64,000 bases of DNA from UBA1443 sp964445745 (GTDB lineage: Bacteria > Omnitrophota > Omnitrophia > Omnitrophales > Aquincolibacteriaceae), in contig CAYULU010000004.1 of assembly GCA_964445745.1 (NCBI GenBank), positions 1 to 64,000 on the forward strand, written 5' to 3'. A program made the translations under genes and the position numbers. Shown here piece after piece: positions 1 through 10,107 of the stretch (positions within the stretch are counted from its first letter, which is position 1; every line of letters starts with the position of its first letter). The notes under the pieces are model-generated. The model saw only the letters and a list, made by a program, of their open reading frames with translations, did no database searches and had not been told where the DNA came from.

Positions 1-35
1 CAGAGTCACCTGTGCTACCGTTACACCATTCCCCA
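1..35 (-). tRNA. tRNA-Gln (CUG), 5' part only, cut by window edge
   Basis: Read on the minus strand, the stretch gives a TGGGGAA acceptor strand, the linker TG, a D-arm containing GGTAGCAC, and an anticodon stem GGTGA followed by loop bases CTCTG. By the usual tRNA-Gln layout the anticodon is CUG. The 3' half lies outside the window, so the pairing of acceptor and T arms cannot be verified. Its position directly downstream of glutaminyl-tRNA synthetase supports the assignment. Confidence 0.8.
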
Positions 36-173
36 ATGAAAGTAATAAACCCAAAACCTTGTCGGCGGGAAGAGCCTCACGGACGATCCCGCTTTTCCTC
101 ACGACAAGGACGCAAAACGGATGAAATTATAGCGAGTCCCGCCGCTTCGTGCAACGCACAACGTTGTGTAATT

Positions 174-1868
<1,695 letters not shown>

Positions 1869-2058
1869 CCTTCAGGTCTCCATGATGACAAAAATCGGGA
1901 ACGGCTCCCTGGCCCTTTAAAACAACTGTCCCCGGTTATTAAAATTACAAACTCGTCTCTTTGATAACAAGGATTCTTCGATAAAGCAGGTGAGACATCT
2001 TTCAAAGCTTACTGGGTCGAGATTATATCAGATTCCCTGAAGAGCCAAACCTACGATT

Positions 2059-3342
2059 TTAAAGAAGGAATGAAGAAAGGCGCTTCAGACAGGTTTCTTT
2101 TCCAAGGAGGCTCATGAGCTCAAAAATACCCGGGCTGGCGATCCCTCCGGTCAGGACAAACCGGAGCGGATGAATGATATCTTTCGGTTTGAGTCCTGCA
2201 GATTCAGCCACCTGCTTTGTCTTCTGATCAAGAAGCGGGACATCTTCAAAGTCTTCCAGTCCCTCGAGTTGCCCCCGAAGCTGATGAAGAAGATCCATGA
2301 CCGGCTTGTTCGCCTTGATCTCACTCATCATCGGATGATCTTTGGAGTCGGGCTCGGAAAAACAGTACGCCGCCTGATCCATCAGCTGTCCCCACGTTTC
2401 GATTCGCGGACGATACAACGCAATAAGCTTCCGCCATTTTCTTTCTTCGAGCAAACTTCCCTTCGCCTTCCAAAATTCCGTGATTCGTGTTTCATAATCT
2501 TCCGGCCGGATTTTGCGGATATGTTGTCCGTTCAGCCATAAAAGCTTTTCCGGATTAAAACACGCCGCCGACTTGATAATCCGTTTCAGTGAAAACTTCT
2601 TGATGAGTTCCTGCAGGGTAAAAATTTCCTGGTTATCCCCCGGATTCCAGCCCAGGAGCGCCAGATAATTCAATAGCCCTTCAGGAAGAAAGCCCTGTCT
2701 CCGGTATTCCGTAACCGCAACGGCCCCGTGGCGCTTGGAAAGCGGCGTTCCGTCCGTGCCCAGGATCAGTGGTAAATGTCCGTACTTGGGAGATTTCCAT
2801 CCAAGCGCCCGCTGGATCAAGATGTGACGCGGGGTATTCGGCAAGTGATCGTCGCCACGAATCACATGGGTCACTCCCATATCATGGTCATCAACGATCA
2901 CCGCAAGATGGAAAGTCGGGAAACCGTCAGACTTCATAATTACCAGATCTTCAAAATCTGCGGTGGGATATTCAACTTTCTCTTTTACGATATCGTCAAA
3001 AATAACTTTCTGATCTTTCGGCATCCGGAATCTGAGTGCGCCTTCTGATTCATAAGCAAAACCCTTTTCGGTCAGTTCCTTGGCGACCTCCCGATATCGA
3101 TCCAACCGGTTGCTCTGATGTTCAATCGCCTCGTCCCAGTCCAGCCCAAGCCACTTGAGAGAAGCCAGAATCTCCTGTTCAAATTCCGGGGTTGAACGCA
3201 GTCGATCCGTGTCCTCGATACGAAGGAGAAATTTTCCTCCCTGTTGGCGGGCATATAAAAAATTAAAAAGCGCGGTCCGGACACCTCCGATATGGAGATA
3301 CCCGGTCGGGGAAGGGGCAAAACGAACTCGGATGTTTGACAT
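2059..3342 (-). CDS. gltX: glutamyl-tRNA synthetase
   Basis: Class I synthetase that charges tRNA-Glu. The sequence starts MSNIRVRFAPSPTGYLHIGG, with HIGG at 17-20, and carries the second signature as LSKRHG in the middle of the protein, followed by the all-helical anticodon-binding domain. At 427 residues it is somewhat shorter than E. coli GltX (471). The ATG at 3342 is chosen because homology begins there. The reading frame appears to run upstream through the N gap only because the first 55 bases of the gene region are duplicated across the assembly join. An in-frame TTG three codons upstream (visible at 3499 and beyond) is the only alternative. With GlnRS present next door, a discriminating GluRS is expected, but specificity cannot be read from the sequence. 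Confidence 0.93.
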   Translation of the reverse strand: MSNIRVRFAPSPTGYLHIGGVRTALFNFLYARQQGGKFLLRIEDTDRLRSTPEFEQEILASLKWLGLDWDEAIEHQSNRLDRYREVAKELTEKGFAYESEGALRFRMPKDQKVIFDDIVKEKVEYPTADFEDLVIMKSDGFPTFHLAVIVDDHDMGVTHVIRGDDHLPNTPRHILIQRALGWKSPKYGHLPLILGTDGTPLSKRHGAVAVTEYRRQGFLPEGLLNYLALLGWNPGDNQEIFTLQELIKKFSLKRIIKSAACFNPEKLLWLNGQHIRKIRPEDYETRITEFWKAKGSLLEERKWRKLIALYRPRIETWGQLMDQAAYCFSEPDSKDHPMMSEIKANKPVMDLLHQLRGQLEGLEDFEDVPLLDQKTKQVAESAGLKPKDIIHPLRFVLTGGIASPGIFELMSLLGKETCLKRLSSFLL

Positions 3343-3499
3343 AGNNNNNNNNNNNNNNNNNNNNNNNNNNNNNNNNNNNNNNNNNNNNNNNNNNNNNNNN
3401 NNNNNNNNNNNNNNNNNNNNNNNNNNNNNNNNNNNNNNNNNNNNATATGGAGATACCCGGTCGGGGAAGGGGCAAAACGAACTCGGATGTTTGACATAG
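3290..3499. other. scaffold gap of 100 N flanked by an identical 55-bp overlap
   Basis: Positions 3345-3444 are exactly 100 N. The 55 bases immediately before the gap (3290-3344) are identical to the 55 bases immediately after it (3445-3499). This is what results when two contigs that overlap by one assembly k-mer are scaffolded instead of merged. The true sequence probably contains a single copy with no missing bases, which would place the gltX start directly downstream of the 3500-3595 region. Confidence 0.93.
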
Positions 3500-3516
3500 A
3501 ATTCAATCAATTCTCT

Positions 3517-3597
3517 AGAGGCGGTTTCACAAGTATTTCCAACCCATTGTTTCTCTAGGGGTTGGAAAATGCAAAAAGGACTTATGAAACCGCTTCT
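3517..3597. repeat. long imperfect inverted repeat between the receiver gene and gltX
   Basis: The outer arms are 3517-3534 (AGAGGCGGTTTCACAAGT) and 3580-3597, which pair with two mismatches. The inner arms TTCCAACCC (3537-3545) and GGGTTGGAA (3559-3567) pair perfectly. The whole folds as a two-part hairpin with an internal bulge. The right arm overlaps the stop codon of the response regulator. No T-run follows on the minus strand, so it is not a standard intrinsic terminator. It could be a processing or stability hairpin, or a small palindromic repeat element. Confidence 0.7.
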
Positions 3598-4018
3598 AAT
3601 TTGTATTAAGGCTGCGTCTGATAATCGAACGAATCAAAGATTTCACATGCTCAATGTCCAGCGGCTTCTCGAGGCATGAAACCGCCCCCATGGCCATCAC
3701 CTTGCGTTTCTTTTCCGGACTGATAAACCCCGAAATGAACACGACGGGAACCCTGCTGACTTGTCGAATCTTTTTAAAAACCTTATCGCCCGTCATCCAC
3801 GGCATGCTTGAATCGAGAAACACAAGATCATATTCCGTCTCGGAAAGTTTCTTGATACCCTCCCCGCCGGAATTCGCGTAATCCACTCTAAAACCTTCAT
3901 GTTCCAGAGTTTCCAGGAACTCTTCACAAATCGACTTCTCGTCATCGACAATGAGCAACCGGCCTTGATCCTCACTTTTCGGTATCGGGAAGTTTAAAGT
4001 TTTCTCTGAGAGTTTCAA
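3596..4018 (-). CDS. single-domain response regulator (CheY-like receiver)
   Basis: The 140-residue protein is essentially one receiver domain. The acidic pair is D25-D26 (LLIVDDE), the phosphoacceptor is D69 (LVFLDSSMP), the switch Ser is S96 and the conserved lysine is K118 (CLEKP). There is no output domain, so it probably acts by protein-protein contact or as a phosphorelay intermediate. The first 19 residues are a non-domain leader whose coding sequence overlaps the end of nadK by 47 bases in a different frame. An internal start nearer residue 20 is not offered by a good ATG, so the long overlap seems real. No histidine kinase is adjacent. Confidence 0.88.
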   Translation of the reverse strand: MKLSEKTLNFPIPKSEDQGRLLIVDDEKSICEEFLETLEHEGFRVDYANSGGEGIKKLSETEYDLVFLDSSMPWMTGDKVFKKIRQVSRVPVVFISGFISPEKKRKVMAMGAVSCLEKPLDIEHVKSLIRSIIRRSLNTN

Positions 4019-4808
4019 GATAACTCCGCTTCGTGCTTTTAATCAATTTAAATGGGGCGTTCGACCGCCCGATCTCAACGGTATAGCTATCGTCGATTTC
4101 CACTTTTTCTTGACCATCGGCCGTCAACAGCGCCTTCTCGGCGGGATCGTCCGTGCGAACCTGCACCATGATTTTTTCGTCGGCACCAATCACGAGCGAA
4201 CGGAGGCTGAGTGCGTGCGGACAGATCGGGGTAATGATAAACGCTTCGAGTTTGGGATGCACCACCGCCCCGCCCGCGGAAAGTGAGTATCCGGTCGAAC
4301 CTGTCGGAGTCGCAATAATCACCCCATCTCCCCGGAAACTGGTAAGCTTTTCGCCGGACACAAACACATCCAGACGCAAAATCCGCGCAAGGCCTTCCCG
4401 GCTGATCACGATATCGTTTAAGGCCAGAAAACGGCGCTCCATTTTCTTGGTCTTGCTCCAGGCGGTACAAGACAGCATGATCCTGTCTTCAATCTCGGGG
4501 GCCTGAAAATACGCCGCCAGTTCTTCAAAAACTTCCGATTGTTTCACTTCAGTCAAAAAACCAAGACTCCCCAGATTAATCCCCAGCACCGGAACGGAGC
4601 GGCTCCGCAAATGGCTCACAATGGAAAGCATCGTACCGTCGCCCCCGAGAGAAATCACAAAATCCGCATCTTCAACAAATTGTTCAAGCGGCTCGGTCAT
4701 GGAATCCACAACCACAAGATCTCGCTTCTCGAGCCAGGCGCGAATTTTCGCGGCAAGTTCAACCGCCCCTTTTTTTTTCCGATTCACAACCATTCCGATT
4801 TTTTTCAT
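3972..4808 (-). CDS. nadK: NAD kinase
   Basis: Phosphorylates NAD to NADP using ATP or polyphosphate. The 278 residues match the family length. The diagnostic GGDGT motif is at residues 55-59 (SLGGDGTML), and the second conserved region TPTGSTGYSLSAGG follows in the C-terminal beta-rich domain. It starts at an ATG (4808). Its 3' end overlaps the following receiver gene by 47 bases, which suggests co-expression. It lies downstream of the nickel superoxide dismutase gene with a 119-base spacer, so an NADP-supply and oxidative-stress link is possible but is only inferred from position. Confidence 0.95.
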   Translation of the reverse strand: MKKIGMVVNRKKKGAVELAAKIRAWLEKRDLVVVDSMTEPLEQFVEDADFVISLGGDGTMLSIVSHLRSRSVPVLGINLGSLGFLTEVKQSEVFEELAAYFQAPEIEDRIMLSCTAWSKTKKMERRFLALNDIVISREGLARILRLDVFVSGEKLTSFRGDGVIIATPTGSTGYSLSAGGAVVHPKLEAFIITPICPHALSLRSLVIGADEKIMVQVRTDDPAEKALLTADGQEKVEIDDSYTVEIGRSNAPFKLIKSTKRSYLETLRENFKLPDTEK

Positions 4809-4927
4809 AACCTGATCTCCGGTGGACTGGATCGTTTAAACCAAAATCACGCCGAAAGCCTTAACCTTCGGTCCATTCTGAATCATGAGACGTTTCCAAA
4901 GGAAATAACCGCCTCCCCTCCCATTTT

Positions 4928-5401
4928 TTAGGGATGCTCATGTCCGTGAATTTGCCAGTAAAGGGCCTGGTACGCTTCCAGGACTTCACGGAGTTTCCGC
5001 ACATTTTCCCTGTCAACGGTCTGTTTTGCCTTCATCGCGTAAACCGTAATCTGATGAAGAAGTTCCAGCTGACGGGAATAGGGTTCACGGCCCAATTCAT
5101 CCTCTGGGAATTTAAGCCGCTGGCTGAGGAAATAGTTGGCCACTTCATCCTTAATCTTGTCCGCGTGGGCATCCTTGTTATTGACCCATCGCACTAGCTG
5201 ATTCATCGACGGGGTGCCAGAACCTTCCATCTTCAAGATTTCCTCCATCGACTTTTCAATCGTGTCGATGTGCTGGCTCAACTCCCTGAATTTCATTTCA
5301 TCGTCGTAAATCCCGCAGGGGATCTCACAATGGGCTGAAACAAGGCACGGATTAGCCAGCAACGCAACCACAAAAACCAAAAGACATTTTCGGTTCAACA
5401 T
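4928..5401 (-). CDS. sodN: nickel-containing superoxide dismutase, exported
   Basis: Dismutates superoxide at a nickel site formed by the extreme N terminus of the mature enzyme. The precursor begins MLNRK and has a hydrophobic segment ending LVSA at residue 23. The next residues are HCEIPCGIY, which fit the nickel-hook consensus H-C-x-x-P-C-x-x-Y exactly (mature His1, Cys2, Cys6, Tyr9). The rest is the helical bundle typical of the family, ending in a His-rich tail. The ATG at 5401 is chosen because GGAGG lies five bases upstream and it gives a clean signal peptide; a longer in-frame extension lacks both. Classical Ni-SODs (Streptomyces) use a short propeptide cut by SodX. Here a secretory signal peptidase cut would expose His1. 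No SodX-like peptidase gene is adjacent. Confidence 0.9.
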   Translation of the reverse strand: MLNRKCLLVFVVALLANPCLVSAHCEIPCGIYDDEMKFRELSQHIDTIEKSMEEILKMEGSGTPSMNQLVRWVNNKDAHADKIKDEVANYFLSQRLKFPEDELGREPYSRQLELLHQITVYAMKAKQTVDRENVRKLREVLEAYQALYWQIHGHEHP

Positions 5402-5429
5402 AGAAACCTCCGGAATCCAAAAAAACAGG

Positions 5430-5693
5430 TTAAAGGTGAAACGTCTCTTTTTTCCGTTCAAGAGTTCGCTGAAATTTGTCTTCAATGTCCTCGATCGCGC
5501 CTCTCAATGCCGAAAAAATCCTGGCGACCTGATCACCATTATAGGCATATTGCGAACTTGCAAGATTCCCGATCAACCGGATCTTGTCGAGCGCCGCCGC
5601 AACTCGTTGTTCAGCCAACCTTTTAAACTTCGCTTCCTTCGTCTCGCCTGCCGCATCCGCGTCACCCTGCTTCATCTCTTCGTTCGATTCCAA
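5430..5693 (-). CDS. small conserved-looking hypothetical protein
   Basis: An 87-residue, charged, mostly helical protein between dxs (15 bases upstream) and sodN (28 bases downstream). The N-terminal 20 residues are acidic and low-complexity. The core contains AALDKIRLIGNLASSQYAYN followed by a segment with IFSALRGAIE, a pattern I recall from short uncharacterised bacterial proteins but cannot name as a family. There is no signal peptide, membrane segment or cysteine. Close spacing places it in the same transcript as dxs and sodN. Function unknown. Confidence 0.7.
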   Translation of the reverse strand: MESNEEMKQGDADAAGETKEAKFKRLAEQRVAAALDKIRLIGNLASSQYAYNGDQVARIFSALRGAIEDIEDKFQRTLERKKETFHL

Positions 5694-5707
5694 GATGATC
5701 TCCTTTG

Positions 5708-7639
5708 TTAGCGCGGGTTGGTCTCGATTCCAAAACCCGCCGATTTTTCATATTTTTTCTGGCTGCTCAGTTCTTTGACCACGGAATCAGCCACCTTTTC
5801 CGGGGACAACCCAAACAAGTCGAGTTGCTTCTCACGGGAACCGTGTTCGATAAATTCATCGGGAAGTGCCAACCGTTTCAAGGCGACTGTCCTGAGATTC
5901 CTGTGTTCAAGGAACTCAAGAATCTTGGCGCCAAAGCCACCAGTCACAACATGTTCTTCAAGCGTAAAAAGCATTCGGTTTTTTTTAAGGGACTCCAGGA
6001 TCAGAGTCTCATCAAGAGGTTTTGCAAACCGCATGTTGACCACCCGCGCCGCGACCCCTTCTTTCTTGAGAATCGCATGAGCCTTGCAGGCAACCTCCAC
6101 CATACTCCCCAGCGCAAGAAGTGTCACATCCTCACCGTCAAACATGACCTCCCCTTCGCCCGTTTGGAAAGAGCGTCTGGGAAATTCATCAAATAGTTTG
6201 GCGATATTCGCACGCGGATAGCGCAACACAAAAGGAACGGACGATTCCAGCCCGAGCTCAAGCATTTTTTCCATTTCAAATTCATCTTTCGGAGCCCCGA
6301 TCACTATCCCCGGCACCGAACCAAGATACGCCATATCAAAAATCCCCTGGTGCGTGGCGCCATCTGCGCCCACAATCCCCGCCCGATCCAGGGCAAGCAC
6401 CACCCCGGTCCTCTGGAGAGCCACATCATGCATGACCGAATCATGGGAGCGCTGCATAAAAGTCGAATAAACCGCCACCACAGGCTTGAGCCCGCTCCGG
6501 GCCATGGCTCCGGCAAACGTGACCGCATGTTGTTCGGCAATCCCCACATCAAAACAGCGGTCCGGAAAGACTTTCTGAAAATCAGCCAGGCCGGTCCCTG
6601 AAAGCATCGCGGCCGTCACGGCCACCACCGACGGATCCCTGCGAGCATGTTTCAGAATTGCATCCGAAAACGCCTGGGTAAAAGAGATCCCGTAAGTAGA
6701 ACTTTTTTCCCTTGCACCTTTTATTTTTTCTCCGGTTTTAACATTAAACGGCACGACCCCATGTCCCTTTTCTTCGTCTTGTTCCGCGTATTCGCAACCT
6801 CGTCCCTTTTTCGTTATCACATGAAGGAAACTGCAAGTATTCAGGGCAAGGACATCTTTCAGAATCCCGACCAACTGAATCACGTTATGCCCGTCCACAG
6901 GACCAAAATACCGGTAGCCGAGCTCTTCAAAGAGAACGCCCGGCACAAAAAGGTGTTTCATACCATCGAGAGAGGTATTCGCCAATTTTTGAAGCCGAGG
7001 AAATTTCTGGAGTTGTTTGTCCATTTCACCGCGCACCTTGTTGTAAAGCGGATGGGTGAGGACCTTGTTCAAATAGCGGCTGACCGCGCCCACGTTCCTG
7101 GCGATCGACATCTCGTTGTCATTTAAAATAATCAGCATACTCTTTTTGAGATGTCCGGCATGATTGAGTGCTTCAAACGAAAGACCGGCCGTCAGGGCAC
7201 CGTCCCCGACAATCGCGACCACTTGTTCATTTCCCTTTTTAATGTCCCGCGCGCAAACAAGCCCGACGGCCTGTGAAATGGCGGTGCCGGCATGTCCGAC
7301 AATAAACGGGTCGTGACAACTTTCCCAAGGTGCCGGAAATCCGCTCAGGCCGCCCGGCTGGCGTAAAGTTGCCATTTGATCACGTCGCCCGGTAATCATT
7401 TTGTGAACATACGCCTGATGCCCGACATCCCAGCAAATCCTGTCCGTCGGGGAATTCAGCACATAGTGAAGCGCGATTGTAAGTTCAAGAGTTCCGAGAC
7501 TTGCTCCCAGATGCCCCCCTGTTTTCGCGACCGACTCTATCAGAAACTGACGGTATTCTTCCGCCACCTCAGGAAGTTTTTCAAGAGGCACCTTTTTCAA
7601 ATCATCAGGGCTATTGATCTTCTGTATCCAGTTTGTCAC
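5708..7639 (-). CDS. dxs: 1-deoxy-D-xylulose-5-phosphate synthase
   Basis: First enzyme of the MEP isoprenoid pathway: it condenses pyruvate and glyceraldehyde 3-phosphate with thiamine diphosphate. The 643 residues match the family. The TPP-binding segment GDGALTAGLSFEALNHAG with the trailing NDN is present, as are the GPVDGHN stretch and the transketolase-like pyrimidine domain (ALDRAGIVGADG). The start is a GTG at 7639, because the upstream ATG (at 7651) runs into a stop after three codons; GAGGAT precedes it. It is 15 bases downstream of ispA, the usual pairing, and upstream of the 87-residue gene and sodN. Confidence 0.97.
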   Translation of the reverse strand: MTNWIQKINSPDDLKKVPLEKLPEVAEEYRQFLIESVAKTGGHLGASLGTLELTIALHYVLNSPTDRICWDVGHQAYVHKMITGRRDQMATLRQPGGLSGFPAPWESCHDPFIVGHAGTAISQAVGLVCARDIKKGNEQVVAIVGDGALTAGLSFEALNHAGHLKKSMLIILNDNEMSIARNVGAVSRYLNKVLTHPLYNKVRGEMDKQLQKFPRLQKLANTSLDGMKHLFVPGVLFEELGYRYFGPVDGHNVIQLVGILKDVLALNTCSFLHVITKKGRGCEYAEQDEEKGHGVVPFNVKTGEKIKGAREKSSTYGISFTQAFSDAILKHARRDPSVVAVTAAMLSGTGLADFQKVFPDRCFDVGIAEQHAVTFAGAMARSGLKPVVAVYSTFMQRSHDSVMHDVALQRTGVVLALDRAGIVGADGATHQGIFDMAYLGSVPGIVIGAPKDEFEMEKMLELGLESSVPFVLRYPRANIAKLFDEFPRRSFQTGEGEVMFDGEDVTLLALGSMVEVACKAHAILKKEGVAARVVNMRFAKPLDETLILESLKKNRMLFTLEEHVVTGGFGAKILEFLEHRNLRTVALKRLALPDEFIEHGSREKQLDLFGLSPEKVADSVVKELSSQKKYEKSAGFGIETNPR

Positions 7640-7654
7640 TGTTGTAACATCCTC

Positions 7655-8482
7655 TTATTTTCGGGGAATTCTTGATTCCAGGAAATCCGCTAACAACACT
7701 AAATATCGGGCGCGAGTCCCAAGTTTGCCGGCTACCGTTTTTGCCGTTTTTATCAATTGTCTGGCTTTTTGAACCACCTGGTCTTCAGGCATAAACCGGC
7801 AATAACCGTCTTGATCCAACAAATCATCCACCACCTGAAAAGCGAGACCGATGGCGTGCGCATATCGGTCAATGAGAGCAAGCTTTTTCGGCGACGCACC
7901 GGCAACCAGGGCACCGGCTTTCACACTTGCGCGAATTAACTTTCCAGTTTTATTGACACAAATGAAGTCATGGGTCGCAAGGTCAAGCCGTTTGGAAACG
8001 GTTTCAATATCTTCGACCTGACCCGCAATCATACCATGCACCCCGGCCGCGGTCGATATCTCCCGCACAAGCCGGATCGCCTTCTCGGCAGGTTGAACCC
8101 CCGAGAGGATTTCAAAAGCCAGCGTCAGCAACCCATCCCCTGCCAGAATGGCTGTCGCTTCTCCGAATTTCTTGTGACATGTCGGCCTTCCCCGGCGGAC
8201 GGCATCATTATCGAGAGCGGGAAGGTCATCATGCACAAGCGAATAAGTATGAATCAACTCAACCGCACAGGCCGGGCGAAGCGCATCCTTCATCCGCCCT
8301 CCGCAAGCTTCACAAGCCGCAAGAACAAGAACCGGCCGGAACCGTTTTCCGCCGGTAAACACCGCATACTGTATGGCTTGGTGAATCGTCCTGGGTCTTT
8401 CCGCCCGGCTTTGAAGTTCCTTTTTGAGCGCCCGTTCAATCAGCCGGAGATGTATTTTAAAACAGGTCCCGTAATTGACCAT
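7655..8482 (-). CDS. ispA: polyprenyl (farnesyl/geranylgeranyl) diphosphate synthase
   Basis: Chain-elongating trans-prenyltransferase of 275 residues. It has GGKRFRP at 44-50, a first aspartate-rich motif DDLPALDND at 85-93 followed by RRGRPT, and a second motif FQVVDDLLDQDGY near residue 215. These bind the Mg2+-diphosphate of the allylic and homoallylic substrates. The two residues between the aspartates of the first motif region fit short-chain bacterial FPP/GGPP synthases, but product length cannot be fixed. The ATG abuts the stop codon of xseB directly, giving the conserved xseA-xseB-ispA-dxs order. Confidence 0.93.
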   Translation of the reverse strand: MVNYGTCFKIHLRLIERALKKELQSRAERPRTIHQAIQYAVFTGGKRFRPVLVLAACEACGGRMKDALRPACAVELIHTYSLVHDDLPALDNDAVRRGRPTCHKKFGEATAILAGDGLLTLAFEILSGVQPAEKAIRLVREISTAAGVHGMIAGQVEDIETVSKRLDLATHDFICVNKTGKLIRASVKAGALVAGASPKKLALIDRYAHAIGLAFQVVDDLLDQDGYCRFMPEDQVVQKARQLIKTAKTVAGKLGTRARYLVLLADFLESRIPRK

Positions 8483-8788
8483 TTAGTCTTCCTCGCCCGA
8501 AAAGTCTTCACCGCGAGCAAGTCCTTTTTTCCTGACTTTCGCCGCTGGTTTTCCGCATGCGTCAAAAGGTTCTTTTTTGAACGAACCATCAAGCGCCCGG
8601 GTCAGGACCTCAATTTTTTTCTCCGCTTCAGTCAATTGGGACTGACAGGCCCGGACAAGGCCGACCCCTTCCTCGTATTTTTTGAGCGCCTGATCCAGCG
8701 TAAGCTCTCCGATTTCAAGTGCCGCGACCGTCTTCTCCAGACTTTCCATTGCCTTTTCAAAATCTACTTTTTCTTTTTTCTCTGCCAT
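8483..8788 (-). CDS. xseB: exodeoxyribonuclease VII small subunit
   Basis: Small helical subunit that forms the arms of exonuclease VII with XseA and is needed for single-strand DNA degradation in repair. The protein (about 101 residues) carries the family core FEKAMESLEKTVAALEIGEL and LDQALKKYEEGVGLVRACQ. A basic and then acidic C-terminal tail of about 30 residues extends beyond the usual 80. The ATG at 8788 is preferred over one two codons upstream, because an AAAGGA sits five bases before it. The spacing from xseA is 35 bases. Confidence 0.92.
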   Translation of the reverse strand: MAEKKEKVDFEKAMESLEKTVAALEIGELTLDQALKKYEEGVGLVRACQSQLTEAEKKIEVLTRALDGSFKKEPFDACGKPAAKVRKKGLARGEDFSGEED

Positions 8789-8823
8789 GGGCATCCTTTC
8801 AACCCGCAAAAAAGTCGGGCATT

Positions 8824-10047
8824 TTAAATCCGGGGAGGACATGACCCCTTCGTTGCAATCACTTTGGAAACCAATTCACCTTGATGAAGTCTCGTTCTGA
8901 TCTCGGTCCCGGTCGGAAGGTTCTCGGCTGACTTGAGGACAGCACCCCGGGCATCAAACGTCACCGAATATCCACGTTCCAGGATCCCTAACGGATTTAA
9001 CACATTCAATTTTCCGGCCGCGGTCCGAAAAACCTGTTTTTTAAAAGTCATCCAGTTCGTCAAGGAAGTCTGGAGCCTCTTTCCCAATTCATCCGTCCGC
9101 TCGCTGAACTGTTCAAGTAAATAACGCGGTTGTCGAAATGCGGCATTCGCCGCCAGATCTTCCAGCGTTTCCCGATGTCCTCTCAGTCGAAAAATCATTC
9201 CCTGTCTTAGCCGTTCCGCCGCATCCTTGATCTTCAGTTCAAGTTCCCCCCGGCTTGCTACCACAAGCTCAGCGGCTGCCGATGGAGTCGGGGCCCGAAG
9301 ATCCGCCACAAAATCGGCGATGGTCCAGTCCGTCTCATGCCCCACGGCTGAAATGACCGGGATGCCGGAATCAAAAATCGCACGGGCAACCGGCTCTTCA
9401 TTAAAAGCCCAAAGATCTTCGAGGCTTCCTCCCCCGCGACCGACGATCAAGACCTCCGCCGCGCCGCGCCGGTTCATGATCCGAATCGCTTCCGCGATTT
9501 CTTCAGCGGCCCCTTCCCCCTGAACTTTGACGGGGTAAAGAAGAATATGGGTGCCGCAAAATCTCCGGTTAATAACATTCAATATATCATGGATCGCCGC
9601 TCCGGTCGGTGAAGTAATCACCCCCACCGTCTTTGGGAATTTCGGCACCGGTCTCTTCCGATCGCTCCGGAACAAACCTTCCTTTTCTAATCGTTCTTTC
9701 AACTGCTGAAAAGCCAGTTGAAGCGCTCCCACTCCTTTGGGTTCAATGCGCTCGAGATAAAACTGATATTGCCCCCGCGCTTCATAAACCGAAACGCGTC
9801 CAAACACCAACACCTTGTGACCATCCTCCGGCTCAAACTTCAGCCCTTTATGATAGAAACTGAAAAAAACCGCCGAAATCTGCGACTGTCCGTCCTTCAG
9901 CGTCAAATAAATATGACCGGAGCTGTGGCGTTTGAAGTTCGAAATCTCCCCTTCTACCCAAATCCCCGTATAACGTGTTTCAAGAACATTGCGGACCTCT
10001 TTGTTCAGCTCACTAATCGTATAAATTTTACTATCTAATGTGTTCAT
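8824..10047 (-). CDS. xseA: exodeoxyribonuclease VII large subunit
   Basis: Catalytic subunit of exonuclease VII, which degrades single-stranded DNA from both ends. The 407-residue protein has the N-terminal OB fold (WVEGEISNFKRHSSGHIYLTL), the central nuclease domain with GVITSPTGAAIHD, VGRGGGSLEDLWAFNEE and SAVGHETDWTIADFVADLRA, and a coiled-coil C-terminal region. These are the signatures of the family, and its length is slightly below E. coli (456). It starts an operon-like run xseA-xseB-ispA-dxs. Confidence 0.96.
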   Translation of the reverse strand: MNTLDSKIYTISELNKEVRNVLETRYTGIWVEGEISNFKRHSSGHIYLTLKDGQSQISAVFFSFYHKGLKFEPEDGHKVLVFGRVSVYEARGQYQFYLERIEPKGVGALQLAFQQLKERLEKEGLFRSDRKRPVPKFPKTVGVITSPTGAAIHDILNVINRRFCGTHILLYPVKVQGEGAAEEIAEAIRIMNRRGAAEVLIVGRGGGSLEDLWAFNEEPVARAIFDSGIPVISAVGHETDWTIADFVADLRAPTPSAAAELVVASRGELELKIKDAAERLRQGMIFRLRGHRETLEDLAANAAFRQPRYLLEQFSERTDELGKRLQTSLTNWMTFKKQVFRTAAGKLNVLNPLGILERGYSVTFDARGAVLKSAENLPTGTEIRTRLHQGELVSKVIATKGSCPPRI

Positions 10048-10107
10048 TCGTTTGGCTCTCGTTCATATCACCCGCCTGACCCCGGAGAAAAAAGACCCGC
10101 ATCCGCC

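Noticed and set aside
3343..3510. Upstream extension of gltX through the N gap, or a second partial gltX
   Set aside because: The apparent second start is the same 55 bases repeated across the gap, with no difference at all. An artefact explains it fully.
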